From: a virus
Direction: 5' to 3' (one strand)
IMG/VR virus record: IMGVR_UViG_3300030388_001250
Location: 1 to 31,546 of that record
Length of the DNA: 31,546 nucleotides
This document shows, piece by piece, positions 1-5,340 of the stretch (positions are counted from its first letter, which is position 1; every line of letters begins with the position of its first letter). The notes under the pieces were generated by a model. It had not been told where the DNA came from. It saw only the letters and a program-made list of their open reading frames with translations, and made no database searches. Both the position numbers and the translations under genes were made by a program.

Positions 1-57
1 CTTGAAAACGGTTATCTATTTGCATTCGATAATGATTTAAATTCTATTGATATATAA
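1..57 (+). CDS. 3' end of an unidentified gene (partial)
   Basis: An open frame runs from the first base to a TAA at 55-57. It encodes an 18-residue acidic tail ending in NSIDI. A rightward hairpin with a T-rich tail follows within 10 bases, which supports this being the true end of a gene. The fragment is too short to recognise a family. It continues off the left edge. Confidence 0.5.
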   Translation, partial: LENGYLFAFDNDLNSIDI

Positions 58-65
58 TTTTAACA

Positions 66-89
66 GGGGCTATTTCTAGCCCCATTTTT
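66..89 (+). terminator. Rho-independent terminator
   Basis: A perfect 7-bp stem (GGGGCTA/TAGCCCC) with a TTTC loop is followed by ATTTTT. It sits directly after the partial gene that enters from the left. The Shine-Dalgarno site of the next gene (GGAGG at 90-94) begins right after the T-run, so some read-through may be used to express the next genes. Confidence 0.7.
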
Positions 90-101
90 GGAGGTGTAAC
101 A

Positions 102-293
102 ATGATTAGTCTAATAAGTAATGAGAAAAACAGCGATATACATATATGGGAAGGCGTAAATAAAACTATCTTAATATCTTTTGAGGATACAAAAAGTTTG
201 TATTCTTATAAGAGCTTAGACGATGCTATTAATAGCCTTTATATAGATGGATATAAAAACACGGCTCGTAAACTACATATGGAGAATAAATAA
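102..293 (+). CDS. Small hypothetical protein
   Basis: A 63-residue protein that I do not recognise. GGAGG at 90-94 with 7-base spacing decides the ATG. It has no signal peptide, membrane segment or cysteine motif. The middle is hydrophobic and aromatic (ILISFED) and the end is basic (KNTARKLHMENK), consistent with a small soluble domain. Its stop overlaps the next start as TAATG, so it probably heads a three-gene translationally coupled unit that ends at the terminator near 603. No separate promoter is clear, so it may be expressed by read-through of the upstream terminator. Confidence 0.6.
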   Translation: MISLISNEKNSDIHIWEGVNKTILISFEDTKSLYSYKSLDDAINSLYIDGYKNTARKLHMENK

Positions 294-433
294 TGAATAT
301 AGATAAAAATAATGAAGGGGCGTGGCGTATATCAGATATTATTAATGACCAACTTATTACGAGAGTTTATTATTATTATACTAAAAAGGAGGCTATACAA
401 TTATTTAAACTACAATATGAGGTGTACCAATGA
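293..433 (+). CDS. Small hypothetical protein (46 aa)
   Basis: The ATG at 293 overlaps the previous stop (TAATG) and the gene ends in a TGA that overlaps the next ATG (ATGA). Such overlaps on both sides are typical of coupled phage genes. The product is 46 residues with a Tyr-rich stretch (VYYYYTKKEA) followed by a short amphipathic helix. There is no good Shine-Dalgarno site, so start by re-initiation is likely. The family is unknown. Confidence 0.5.
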   Translation: MNIDKNNEGAWRISDIINDQLITRVYYYYTKKEAIQLFKLQYEVYQ

Positions 434-579
434 ATAACAAATACAAATTCCCATTATATAATAAACTGATGTTTAATTTTACGTGTTGGATATATAAAGG
501 CAATACAGAAAAACAAATAGCTATGATTTTTAAATATGGTGATCCATACGGTTTATTTGATATGGTCAAATGCAAGTAA
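430..579 (+). CDS. Small hypothetical protein (49 aa)
   Basis: It starts at an ATGA overlap with the previous gene; TGAGGTG a few bases upstream can serve as ribosome-binding site. The 49-residue product is basic and aromatic (KYKFPLYNK, FTCWIYKGN, ending MVKCK) with two cysteines. It is the last gene of the unit and is followed within 25 bases by a strong hairpin terminator. I do not recognise the family. Confidence 0.5.
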   Translation: MNNKYKFPLYNKLMFNFTCWIYKGNTEKQIAMIFKYGDPYGLFDMVKCK

Positions 580-597
580 GGTAAGGAATACCTCGAG

Positions 598-628
598 AAA
601 AAGCCTGGCATAGTCCAGGCTTTTTTTT
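598..628. terminator. Strong bidirectional rho-independent terminator
   Basis: A GCCTGG/CCAGGC stem (603-608 and 615-620) is followed by eight T on the + strand and preceded by five A, so it can also stop leftward transcription. It ends the small rightward unit 102-579. Confidence 0.85.
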
Positions 629-724
629 GTCCTGATCTCGCTAACTGTCCCCAATTGCCAGAAAAACAAGGCTCTTATTTGCGCATATTCAATTATCAGG
701 GTGCTGGACTACCTCGAATAAGAT

Positions 725-748
725 AAAAAAAACCCCTCTAATGAGGGG
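725..748 (-). terminator. Terminator of the leftward gene 823-1218
   Basis: Read on the minus strand, CCCCTC-ATTA-GAGGGG is followed by eight T. It lies about 75 bases past the end of the leftward gene, in the 580-822 gap, where I see no gene. A second imperfect GCCC/GGGC inverted repeat lies just to its right (759-770). Confidence 0.8.
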
Positions 749-822
749 TAAGGGGTTGCCCTTAGAGGGCATGAGGCCTAATGAAACCTATAGGATTAGT
801 ATGAGCTTAAAAAAATTTAATT

Positions 823-1218
823 TCAATAGGCTAGTTTACTAGCCATTAAGGTATCACCTACAATATCATTTTCAACATCATCTCTCTGATTTTTATCAAA
901 ATAGTATTTTGCATTTCTAGCTAATATTTTTTTAATGAGAGGGATATTTTCTATACCTTTTTCTTTAAAAGATAAAGACATTGAGATTTTATATAAATAA
1001 GCTGTTGCTTCAAAATCAGTAGGAAAACAAAGATGAATTAATTCTTTAATAAAATTCTTTTCCGACATTTCTAAAGGTATTCTTTTCATATCTATATCGG
1101 ACATTTCTTGGTCTCTACCTTCAAAACTCCATATAATATTAAGTTTTAAAAGGGGCTTTTCGTTTTTTGATTTCATTACCATACCCTCGTACGGTGATTT
1201 TACTTTAATAATAGTCAT
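823..1218 (-). CDS. Hypothetical protein (131 aa)
   Basis: The product is mixed alpha/beta, with many Lys, Glu and Met, and I do not recognise it. The first ATG of the frame (1224) lies only 2 bases from the GAGG site, whereas the ATG at 1218 has normal 8-base spacing, so I use 1218. There is no signal peptide, membrane helix or metal motif. It is a stand-alone leftward gene with its own extended -10 promoter and its own terminator, flanked by rightward genes, so it is an independent cassette. It is probably soluble; the N-terminal third (KLNIIWSFEGRDQEM) suggests a beta-rich start and the rest looks helical. Confidence 0.65.
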   Translation of the reverse strand: MTIIKVKSPYEGMVMKSKNEKPLLKLNIIWSFEGRDQEMSDIDMKRIPLEMSEKNFIKELIHLCFPTDFEATAYLYKISMSLSFKEKGIENIPLIKKILARNAKYYFDKNQRDDVENDIVGDTLMASKLAY

Positions 1219-1255
1219 TTTCATTACCTCTTTTCATTGTTGTTTAAGTAGTACC

Positions 1256-1305
1256 ATTCTACCAGAATATAAAGTATTTGCAATATATCATTTATATGGT
1301 ATCAT
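1256..1305. promoter_or_regulatory. Back-to-back promoters sharing one palindromic -35 box
   Basis: TTGCAA at 1278-1283 is its own reverse complement. Rightward it is followed by a 16-bp spacer ending in TGG and then TATCAT (1300-1305). Leftward it is followed by a 16-bp spacer also ending in TGG and then TAGAAT (1256-1261 on the minus strand). Both arms are therefore extended -10 promoters that use the same -35, one for the gene at 1339 and one for the leftward gene 823-1218. Confidence 0.7.
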
Positions 1306-1330
1306 TAGGGGGTATTTAACAACGGTGAGG
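1291..1330 (+). repeat. Promoter/leader repeat, copy 1
   Basis: The block TTTATATGGTAT-ATTA, GGGTATTT, AACAACG-TGAGG carries the -10 box, the start of the leader and the ribosome-binding region upstream of 1339. A near-identical copy stands at 2393-2434 upstream of 2442. The leader part alone (ATTTTAACAACGATGAGG) recurs at 1641-1658 before the gene at 1669. This looks like a duplicated expression cassette. Confidence 0.7.
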
Positions 1331-1338
1331 GTAGGAAG

Positions 1339-1641
1339 ATGACAATTAACGGTAATTTTTTTGATAGTTGGGATAAAAAAAATCTAGCAGATTTAGACAT
1401 CCCTAAAGAATGGGCGGATGTAAGCTACGGCAACGACCTTCACCCATCCTTCCTAATTAAAGGATTTCAAATATTTATAGCAGAGGCTAATAAAGATGAT
1501 AGGGAATGGGAAGGAATGCCTAGATTCGGTATACAACATTGGAACTATTACGGTGATTGCTATACCACTCGCACCATGGAAGATTTTAGCGAGGTTTTGG
1601 AATATGTATCCAATAATTTTGGTGCATGGATAGTAAGATAA
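1339..1641 (+). CDS. Hypothetical protein (100 aa)
   Basis: A 100-residue acidic, Trp-rich protein (WDKK, KEWADV, REWEGM, QHWNYYGDCY, GAWIVR) that I do not recognise. The many aromatics and the conserved look of the middle (GFQIFIAEANKDDREW, IQHWNYYGD) suggest a small folded beta-rich domain, not a random frame. It has no membrane segment. It is the first gene behind the extended -10 promoter at 1300 and is followed by four small genes with overlapping or abutting ends, probably one transcript. A ribosome-binding region (GAGGGTAGGAAG) directly precedes the ATG. Confidence 0.7.
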   Translation: MTINGNFFDSWDKKNLADLDIPKEWADVSYGNDLHPSFLIKGFQIFIAEANKDDREWEGMPRFGIQHWNYYGDCYTTRTMEDFSEVLEYVSNNFGAWIVR

Positions 1642-1658
1642 TTTTAACAACGATGAGG
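1641..1658 (+). repeat. Leader repeat, partial copy 3
   Basis: ATTTTAACAACGATGAGG matches the leader half of the repeats at 1291 and 2393 but lacks the promoter half. It provides the ribosome-binding site of the gene starting at 1669. Confidence 0.6.
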
Positions 1659-1668
1659 TGAATAAATA

Positions 1669-1818
1669 ATGAGGAAACTAACACAAAGACAATTTGAGGA
1701 ATTATTAAATTTAATAGAAGATATGGGGTGGGATTTCGATAGATTTTCAAATTCTGGTCAAGAAAATTTTAACAAGATTTGTAAGCTATTAGGTTGGGAG
1801 GAAAATAATGAAGAATAG
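1669..1818 (+). CDS. Small hypothetical protein (49 aa)
   Basis: The ATG at 1669 is preceded by GATGAGGTG, part of the repeated leader. The product is 49 residues, helical and charged, with RQFEELLNLIEDMGWDF followed by FNKICKLLGWEENN; the two short amphipathic helices each end in a Gly-Trp. It overlaps the next gene by 11 bases, as expected for coupled translation. The family is unknown. Confidence 0.55.
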   Translation: MRKLTQRQFEELLNLIEDMGWDFDRFSNSGQENFNKICKLLGWEENNEE

Positions 1819-2065
1819 AGTCTATGATTATAAAGGAAAAAAAAATTTTAATAAAACGGTTACCGAAAATGAGTATCTGTTGGAATGGGAAGTAGAGGGG
1901 GACTATAACAATTGGAAAGGCACAGCTTATTTTATGGATTTTTTATTGGAAGAGTTTAATTTGGGTATTGAGGACTTGCGCAAGATCGCCAATTTAAAAG
2001 AAGATGAATCAATAAAAATTTATGGTATGGCAGAATATTTTACCGTTACCAATAGGGGGACATAA
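1808..2065 (+). CDS. Hypothetical protein (85 aa)
   Basis: GGGAGGAAAATA just before the ATG gives a good ribosome-binding site inside the end of the previous gene. The product is 85 residues, acidic and aromatic (EYLLEWEVEGDYNNWKG). The C-terminal half (FNLGIEDLRKIANLKEDES) looks like a short helical segment. I do not recognise the family. It joins the next gene through a TAATG overlap. Confidence 0.6.
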   Translation: MKNRVYDYKGKKNFNKTVTENEYLLEWEVEGDYNNWKGTAYFMDFLLEEFNLGIEDLRKIANLKEDESIKIYGMAEYFTVTNRGT

Positions 2066-2253
2066 TGGAAAATAAAAAATTGTATATGCAAGATAATTTA
2101 CTAGGGTTTGAGCATGAAGGGGTTTTTATTACTGACCCCCTTACTTCGGAATGTCAAAGATTCGAAGTGAACCCTATAGAATATTATGAATTGACACCTT
2201 GGCAAGTTCAAGACATTTATAAATATAACGAATTAAAAATTGGGGGAACATAA
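2065..2253 (+). CDS. Hypothetical protein (62 aa)
   Basis: It starts at a TAATG overlap and has GGGGGA upstream as ribosome-binding site. The 62-residue product contains a compact aromatic core (NPIEYYELTPWQVQDIYKY) and a Gly-rich end. It has no membrane segment and no known motif. It is the fourth gene of the 1339-2377 unit. Confidence 0.55.
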   Translation: MENKKLYMQDNLLGFEHEGVFITDPLTSECQRFEVNPIEYYELTPWQVQDIYKYNELKIGGT

Positions 2254-2254
2254 A

Positions 2255-2377
2255 ATGATGATGATGTTTATAGTGGGCTTTGCCCTGGGGCTAATTGTAA
2301 CGGCCACAGGATTATTGATCGTGTTGCACCACCAGGACATGAAGGACCTAGAAAACCGTACCGGTCGATATAGATGA
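2255..2377 (+). CDS. Small single-pass membrane protein (40 aa)
   Basis: Four consecutive ATG codons start the frame behind GGGGGAA. The product has one clear hydrophobic helix (FIVGFALGLIVTATGLLIVL) followed by a short charged, His-containing tail (HHQDMKDLENRTGRYR). The likely topology is N-out, C-in, by the positive-inside rule. Its role is unknown; single-pass phage microproteins of this kind can act on host membrane proteins or in superinfection exclusion, but nothing here decides. It ends immediately before the -35 box of the next promoter. Confidence 0.55.
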   Translation: MMMMFIVGFALGLIVTATGLLIVLHHQDMKDLENRTGRYR

Positions 2378-2378
2378 T

Positions 2379-2407
2379 TTGAGCATAAATGATTTATATG
2401 GTATTAT
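2379..2407 (+). promoter_or_regulatory. Sigma70-type promoter with extended -10
   Basis: TTGAGC (2379-2384), a 17-bp spacer ending in TGG, and TATTAT (2402-2407). It drives the gene at 2442 and belongs to the duplicated promoter/leader block also seen at 1291. Confidence 0.75.
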
Positions 2408-2434
2408 TAACGGGTATTTTAAACAACGATGAGG
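2393..2434 (+). repeat. Promoter/leader repeat, copy 2
   Basis: Nearly identical to 1291-1330, including the TGG-TAT--T -10 region and the AACAACG-TGAGG leader. It differs by a few substitutions and 1-2 base insertions in the A/T runs. The shared leader may let both units be co-regulated, or may be the footprint of a duplicated cassette. Confidence 0.7.
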
Positions 2435-2441
2435 AAAGAAG

Positions 2442-2801
2442 ATGGATCACAAAAGAAAAGAAATTGAAGATTATTTTAAGGATTTTATAGAAGACGACAG
2501 GCAGCACGGCTATTCCTGGGTGTTTGAGAATATGCATGACTTACACCATCACGCTTTTAATAACGACTATTACATTATTGGCAGATATAAAGCTAAACAA
2601 TGGTTAGGCGATGAGGCGCTAAACGTGATTCAATTTATAAAAGAGTATGAAACGTTACATTTTGGGGAAGTATCTACAGATTTTAGCGAACCGGAGCAAA
2701 TTGTTAATATGTACACTTACATTATTGGCGAGGAAGTGGTTAATGATTGGTTAGAGAAACACTATCACCCGGTTTCTAACACGTTGTTAATTAATTGTTA
2801 A
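2442..2801 (+). CDS. Conserved hypothetical phage protein (119 aa)
   Basis: The protein looks like a small globular domain. A charged N-terminus (HKRKEIEDYFKDFIEDD) precedes the best-looking core (NDYYIIGRYKAKQWLG), then FIKEYETLHFGEVSTDFSEP and VNMYTYIIGEEV. I recall similar YYIIG--KAK-WLG proteins from marine phages, but they have no assigned function. It has its own promoter (2379-2407) and a GAGGAAAG site before the ATG. It overlaps the convergent nuclease gene by 4 bases at the 3' end, with no visible terminator between them. Confidence 0.75.
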   Translation: MDHKRKEIEDYFKDFIEDDRQHGYSWVFENMHDLHHHAFNNDYYIIGRYKAKQWLGDEALNVIQFIKEYETLHFGEVSTDFSEPEQIVNMYTYIIGEEVVNDWLEKHYHPVSNTLLINC

Positions 2802-3196
2802 CTAGCGATCAGTACCAATGCGTCATGGACCCTGGCTTCGAGTTCCAGGGAACCTGGCTCTTGGCCAAAGGTCCATTCTTGGACTTGGTGCAGGTCTCTC
2901 GGCTCATGGATCGCTAGAAGTTCGAGCTTGGATTGCGTGGCATGGTAATTAAGAATAAAAGATTTGCCACCAGAACGTAAATAATCGATATGCCAGTTCC
3001 ATTGAAATTTAGAAAGCCCTTTATCCTTAGCATTTGAGCACTTTAATTCGAGCCAAAATGATGTATTTCTAATACACCCGTAAACATCTGGAATACCGTT
3101 GATAGTATTGGATTCTAGGCGAAAAAGAAACCAATCTGGGTAGGGCTTTTGAGCTACCTTGATTCTTTTCCACAGTTTTGACTCATTTATTGACAT
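2798..3196 (-). CDS. VRR-NUC-like PD-(D/E)XK nuclease
   Basis: The protein has the layout of small phage VRR-NUC endonucleases: a Leu-Glu-Ser lead-in, GIPDVYG with Asp37, WLELK with Glu50 and Lys52, then Gln65 in LSKFQWNW. At 132 residues it matches the single-domain family. Members cut structured DNA such as junctions or flaps, or act in repair. The C-terminal part (QEWTFGQEPGSLELEARVHD) has no assigned role. The gene runs against its rightward neighbours, convergent with 2442-2801 and divergent from 3252. No clear Shine-Dalgarno site precedes the ATG. The active-site assignment is from motif reading only. Confidence 0.75.
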   Translation of the reverse strand: MSINESKLWKRIKVAQKPYPDWFLFRLESNTINGIPDVYGCIRNTSFWLELKCSNAKDKGLSKFQWNWHIDYLRSGGKSFILNYHATQSKLELLAIHEPRDLHQVQEWTFGQEPGSLELEARVHDALVLIAS

Positions 3197-3217
3197 TTTG
3201 AGTTAAAATATTATCAT
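3190..3217 (+). promoter_or_regulatory. Sigma70-type promoter
   Basis: Consensus TTGACA (3190-3195), 16-bp spacer, TATCAT (3212-3217). It starts inside the first codons of the divergent nuclease gene and drives the gene at 3252 with a leader of about 28 bases. Confidence 0.75.
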
Positions 3218-3251
3218 AAATGTTAACAAAAGAACATTTTAAGGTGGGTTT

Positions 3252-3542
3252 ATGCGACAAACAATCGATAGAAATGGCAATTTAACAATAGCTCTTTTTG
3301 ATATTGTAGATAAAAAGTGTGAAGATAAATTTATATATTTTTATTTAGGTCTAGATCGAGATGTTAAGAAAATAATAGAAAATGCTTTTTTCAAATGTTA
3401 TACCCAAAAATTGTTAATAAAAGAAGAGCCTGATATTATCCACCATGAAGAAAACGGTGTAACTCATATTGAAGTACACCCAAAAAACATATTAGATAAT
3501 ATAGAGATTATTAAGAAAGTTTTATCAAGTGAAATAAAGTAA
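3252..3542 (+). CDS. Hypothetical protein (96 aa)
   Basis: AAGGTGGG precedes the ATG and a good promoter lies just upstream. The product starts with a beta-like stretch (TIDRNGNLTIALFDIVDK) and continues as a charged alpha/beta fold (FIYFYLGLDRDVKKIIENAF). It is soluble, with two cysteines and no recognised motif. It forms its own transcription unit and ends one base before the end of the convergent terminase small subunit gene. The family is unknown. Confidence 0.65.
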   Translation: MRQTIDRNGNLTIALFDIVDKKCEDKFIYFYLGLDRDVKKIIENAFFKCYTQKLLIKEEPDIIHHEENGVTHIEVHPKNILDNIEIIKKVLSSEIK

Positions 3543-3543
3543 T

Positions 3544-4059
3544 CTAACCTGTACTTTTTTCTTCAATAACTTTTCCTTGTACAATAATAGTGTTTGCGCC
3601 AATTTTATTCTCTAATTCTTTTAATCTGTCCTCTAGCTGTTCCCTGGACATACCCTCTAATGTTGTATGTTGTATTTCTTTTTTATCAATAAATAATCCG
3701 GCTAGTTGGCCTGATCGGTACTCTGAATTAATAGCTGCCGTAAACTGGCCTTTATCTTCTGCGCCATCTCTTAACCTTTCAAAAGTTTTATACCTGGCTA
3801 ATTTATCTTTTTCATATTTTTCAGATTCTTTAGCCAACATATTTTCTAAGGTTCTAGCAATATGTGGATTTGCATTTGGATCTAACATTTTACTGGCCAT
3901 TACTGCTGCCGACCTCTCATTCTTCCCATATCCAGCTTTTTGAGCAGCTTTAGTTTGAGTAATCGTACCCCAATTCTTAACCAACAAAGATAAAAACTTC
4001 TTTTGCTTAGAAGTTAAGTCTTTTTCAGTCCTTAAAGTTACAGATTTATGTGATCCCAT
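3544..4059 (-). CDS. Terminase small subunit-like DNA-binding protein
   Basis: The N-terminal region (LTSKQKKFLSLLVKNWGTITQTKAAQKAGYG, about residues 15-45) is the helix-turn-helix of small terminases, which recognise the packaging site and recruit the large subunit. The middle (NANPHIARTLENMLAKE) and the end (FIDKKEIQHTTLEGMSREQLEDRLKELE) follow the usual oligomerisation and tail pattern. The frame opens 20 codons earlier at 4119, but that extension is hydrophobic and Cys-rich (SSFCIKSCYLTLILYNLL). I start at the ATG at 4059, which lies 6 bases after a TATAAT box, so the message may be leaderless. No large terminase gene is adjacent; it is probably outside the window. Another HTH regulator is the main alternative. 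Confidence 0.75.
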   Translation of the reverse strand: MGSHKSVTLRTEKDLTSKQKKFLSLLVKNWGTITQTKAAQKAGYGKNERSAAVMASKMLDPNANPHIARTLENMLAKESEKYEKDKLARYKTFERLRDGAEDKGQFTAAINSEYRSGQLAGLFIDKKEIQHTTLEGMSREQLEDRLKELENKIGANTIIVQGKVIEEKSTG

Positions 4060-4065
4060 AAGCAA

Positions 4066-4093
4066 ATTATATAAAATTAACGTTAAATAGCAA
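4066..4093 (-). promoter_or_regulatory. Putative leaderless promoter of the terminase small subunit gene
   Basis: On the minus strand TTGCTA (4088-4093), a 16-bp spacer and a perfect TATAAT (4066-4071) are followed by only 6 bases before the ATG at 4059. Transcription would start at or within a base or two of the start codon. No Shine-Dalgarno sequence is present. AT-rich DNA makes chance matches possible. Confidence 0.6.
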
Positions 4094-4190
4094 CTTTTTA
4101 TACAAAAACTACTAAGCACTCCCTTAGAAACATAAAAAAATAAATAAAATATCTATTGTTTAAGTCGGTTTTTTGTCTTATTTGCTGTTT

Positions 4191-4284
4191 ATTCCTAGTT
4201 TTTAGGAATCTGTCCTAAAATATTCCTAGTTGTAAATCCTTGAAACCCTATTCTTATAGTATTTTTCCTAGTTTCCTAAAATAT
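4191..4284. repeat. Phased iteron-like repeats upstream of the terminase small subunit gene
   Basis: TTCCTAGTT occurs at 4192, 4223 and 4265, spaced 31 and 42 bp, close to 3 and 4 helical turns. CCTAAAATAT occurs at 4214 and 4275. The first copy is also half of a perfect inverted repeat, ATTCCTA-GTTTT-TAGGAAT (4191-4209). The block lies in a 290-base AT-rich gap (4060-4351) with no gene. The position suggests a packaging (pac/cos) site, a replication origin, or binding sites for the protein encoded at 4352-5020. Confidence 0.65.
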
Positions 4285-4351
4285 CTGTCTATTCTTCACT
4301 CTATTAAAAAAAAAACAATCTCTAAGGAGGTGCATAGTAGAAAACAAGGAA

Positions 4352-5020
4352 TTATTGATATATTTGCTCATTATGTTGACCCATGAGCCGTGAAACTTGC
4401 ACATCTGACTCCCTATAAATGCAAAAACGACTAATTAACTCCAATAAATAAGCATTTTTCTTAAAATATTCACCACCTTTGATACGAAAGGCACGATAAA
4501 TGTAATGTAATTTAGCCTCATTGATATATTTTGACTCTTTTCTTAGCCCTAACAGCACCACACCTTGTTGCGTGGCTACTAAAGAATTAATCCTGTTCCA
4601 CACATCGGTTGAATGACCTATTTTTATTTCCCCATTTTCCGTCATCAAAAAATACAAGTAACTTGGCAAACGGTGAATTTCAAACAAATCATCGTAATTT
4701 TTATCACCCTGGATACATTCTTTATTAATTTCAATGGCCCTGAGCCGTGCTTTTTCTACCGTCATACTCGGAAAATAACCAAAGACCTTAGACTTATGTA
4801 CCTTTCCTTTGCGATAATCGTAACTAAACGAATGAGTACCCTTTCTAGAGTAGTTAACCAATAAACAAGGCACTTCATTGTCCCTTAGATAGAAACTGCG
4901 CCTACCGGCCATCTCTACGTCCCAAGTGGCTAAAAAGTCGTTGTTAAGATCCATTGATTTATCTATAGATTTAGAGCGAGGCGTAACTTCCTGTTTTTGA
5001 TAGTCCTTGTTCAATATCAA
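4352..5020 (-). CDS. Chimera: integrase arm-type DNA-binding domain plus GIY-YIG (MUG113/T5orf172) nuclease
   Basis: Residues about 31-105 follow the DUF4102 arm-binding domain of tyrosine integrases: NYSRKGTHSFSYDYRKGK, then VFGYFPSMTVEKARLRA and a short helix. No recombinase catalytic domain follows. Instead residues about 119-200 match the MUG113/T5orf172 branch of GIY-YIG nucleases: YLYFLMTENGEIKIGHS, Arg143 in DVWNRINSL, Glu168 in NEAKLHYIYRAFR, and GGEYF with Glu184. A site-specific endonuclease or regulator is therefore inferred. The frame opens with a TTG at 5020; the first ATG is at 4954 and would keep both domains. A consensus promoter stands at 5050-5079. Phased repeats lie immediately downstream and could be its target. 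The fold assignments come from motif reading. Confidence 0.65.
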   Translation of the reverse strand: MILNKDYQKQEVTPRSKSIDKSMDLNNDFLATWDVEMAGRRSFYLRDNEVPCLLVNYSRKGTHSFSYDYRKGKVHKSKVFGYFPSMTVEKARLRAIEINKECIQGDKNYDDLFEIHRLPSYLYFLMTENGEIKIGHSTDVWNRINSLVATQQGVVLLGLRKESKYINEAKLHYIYRAFRIKGGEYFKKNAYLLELISRFCIYRESDVQVSRLMGQHNEQIYQ

Positions 5021-5049
5021 CCACTTATTTTTTTTATTCTTCTTAATCT

Positions 5050-5079
5050 ATTATAAATAAGCTCTTTCTAACCTGTCAA
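5050..5079 (-). promoter_or_regulatory. Consensus sigma70 promoter for the chimera gene
   Basis: On the minus strand TTGACA (5074-5079), an 18-bp spacer and TATAAT (5050-5055). Both boxes match consensus perfectly. The predicted start is near 5043, about 23 bases before the TTG at 5020. Confidence 0.8.
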
Positions 5080-5248
5080 GTAACAAAAAGGTAGTATGTA
5101 TAAGGTTTTTATGGTAATTTTGCCCTGAAGTTCTTTTTCATTGGAAGAACCTCTTAAGTTGTTAAGTAATGAGGGCTATCAAGGTTGAACTACCTCATCA
5201 GTTTTTTTCCTGGTGGCCCTCTCTTCAAATACCAATCAAATAAAATAC
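5080..5248. other. Structured noncoding control region
   Basis: Together with its flanks this is a 320-base gap (5021-5340) without a gene, between a strong leftward promoter and a strong rightward promoter. It holds inverted repeats: GTTCTT (5130-5135) with AAGAAC (5145-5150), and GAGGGC (5171-5176) with GCCCTC (5216-5221), which enclose a small AGGT/ACCT hairpin followed by seven T. It may encode a structured RNA or hold operators for a divergent switch. I cannot assign a known RNA family. Confidence 0.4.
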
Positions 5249-5277
5249 TTGCCATATACCTCTATATTGTTTATTAT
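5249..5277 (+). promoter_or_regulatory. Sigma70-type promoter of the rightward small-gene operon
   Basis: TTGCCA (5249-5254), 17-bp spacer, TATTAT (5272-5277). It is the only good promoter upstream of the tightly overlapping genes 5341-7372 and gives a leader of about 57 bases. Confidence 0.75.
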
Positions 5278-5285
5278 AAATCCTA

Positions 5286-5326
5286 GTAGACAAATACGTC
5301 TACGTTTAACCACCGGACGAGAGTCC
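5286..5326 (+). promoter_or_regulatory. Two hairpins/dyads in the operon leader
   Basis: GTAGAC-AAATAC-GTCTAC (5286-5303) is a perfect 6-bp dyad just after the predicted start of transcription, and GGAC-GAGA-GTCC (5315-5326) is a 4-bp stem with a tetraloop. The first could be a repressor operator or an mRNA 5' stabiliser; the second lies just upstream of the AAGGAAA ribosome-binding site. Confidence 0.5.
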
Positions 5327-5340
5327 AGGAACCAAGGAAA

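Noticed and set aside
4352-5020. A truncated tyrosine integrase
   Set aside because: Only the arm-binding region resembles integrases. No core-binding domain, no Arg-His-Arg-Tyr residues and no decay into stops are visible, while the second half matches a different nuclease fold. I call it a chimera, not a pseudogene.
5165-5222. Hammerhead-ribozyme-like CTGATGAG core on the minus strand
   Set aside because: The core CTGATGA is present and a short stem follows, but the obligatory GAAA after stem II is absent (TTGATA instead) and the three-stem layout does not close. Most likely a chance match.
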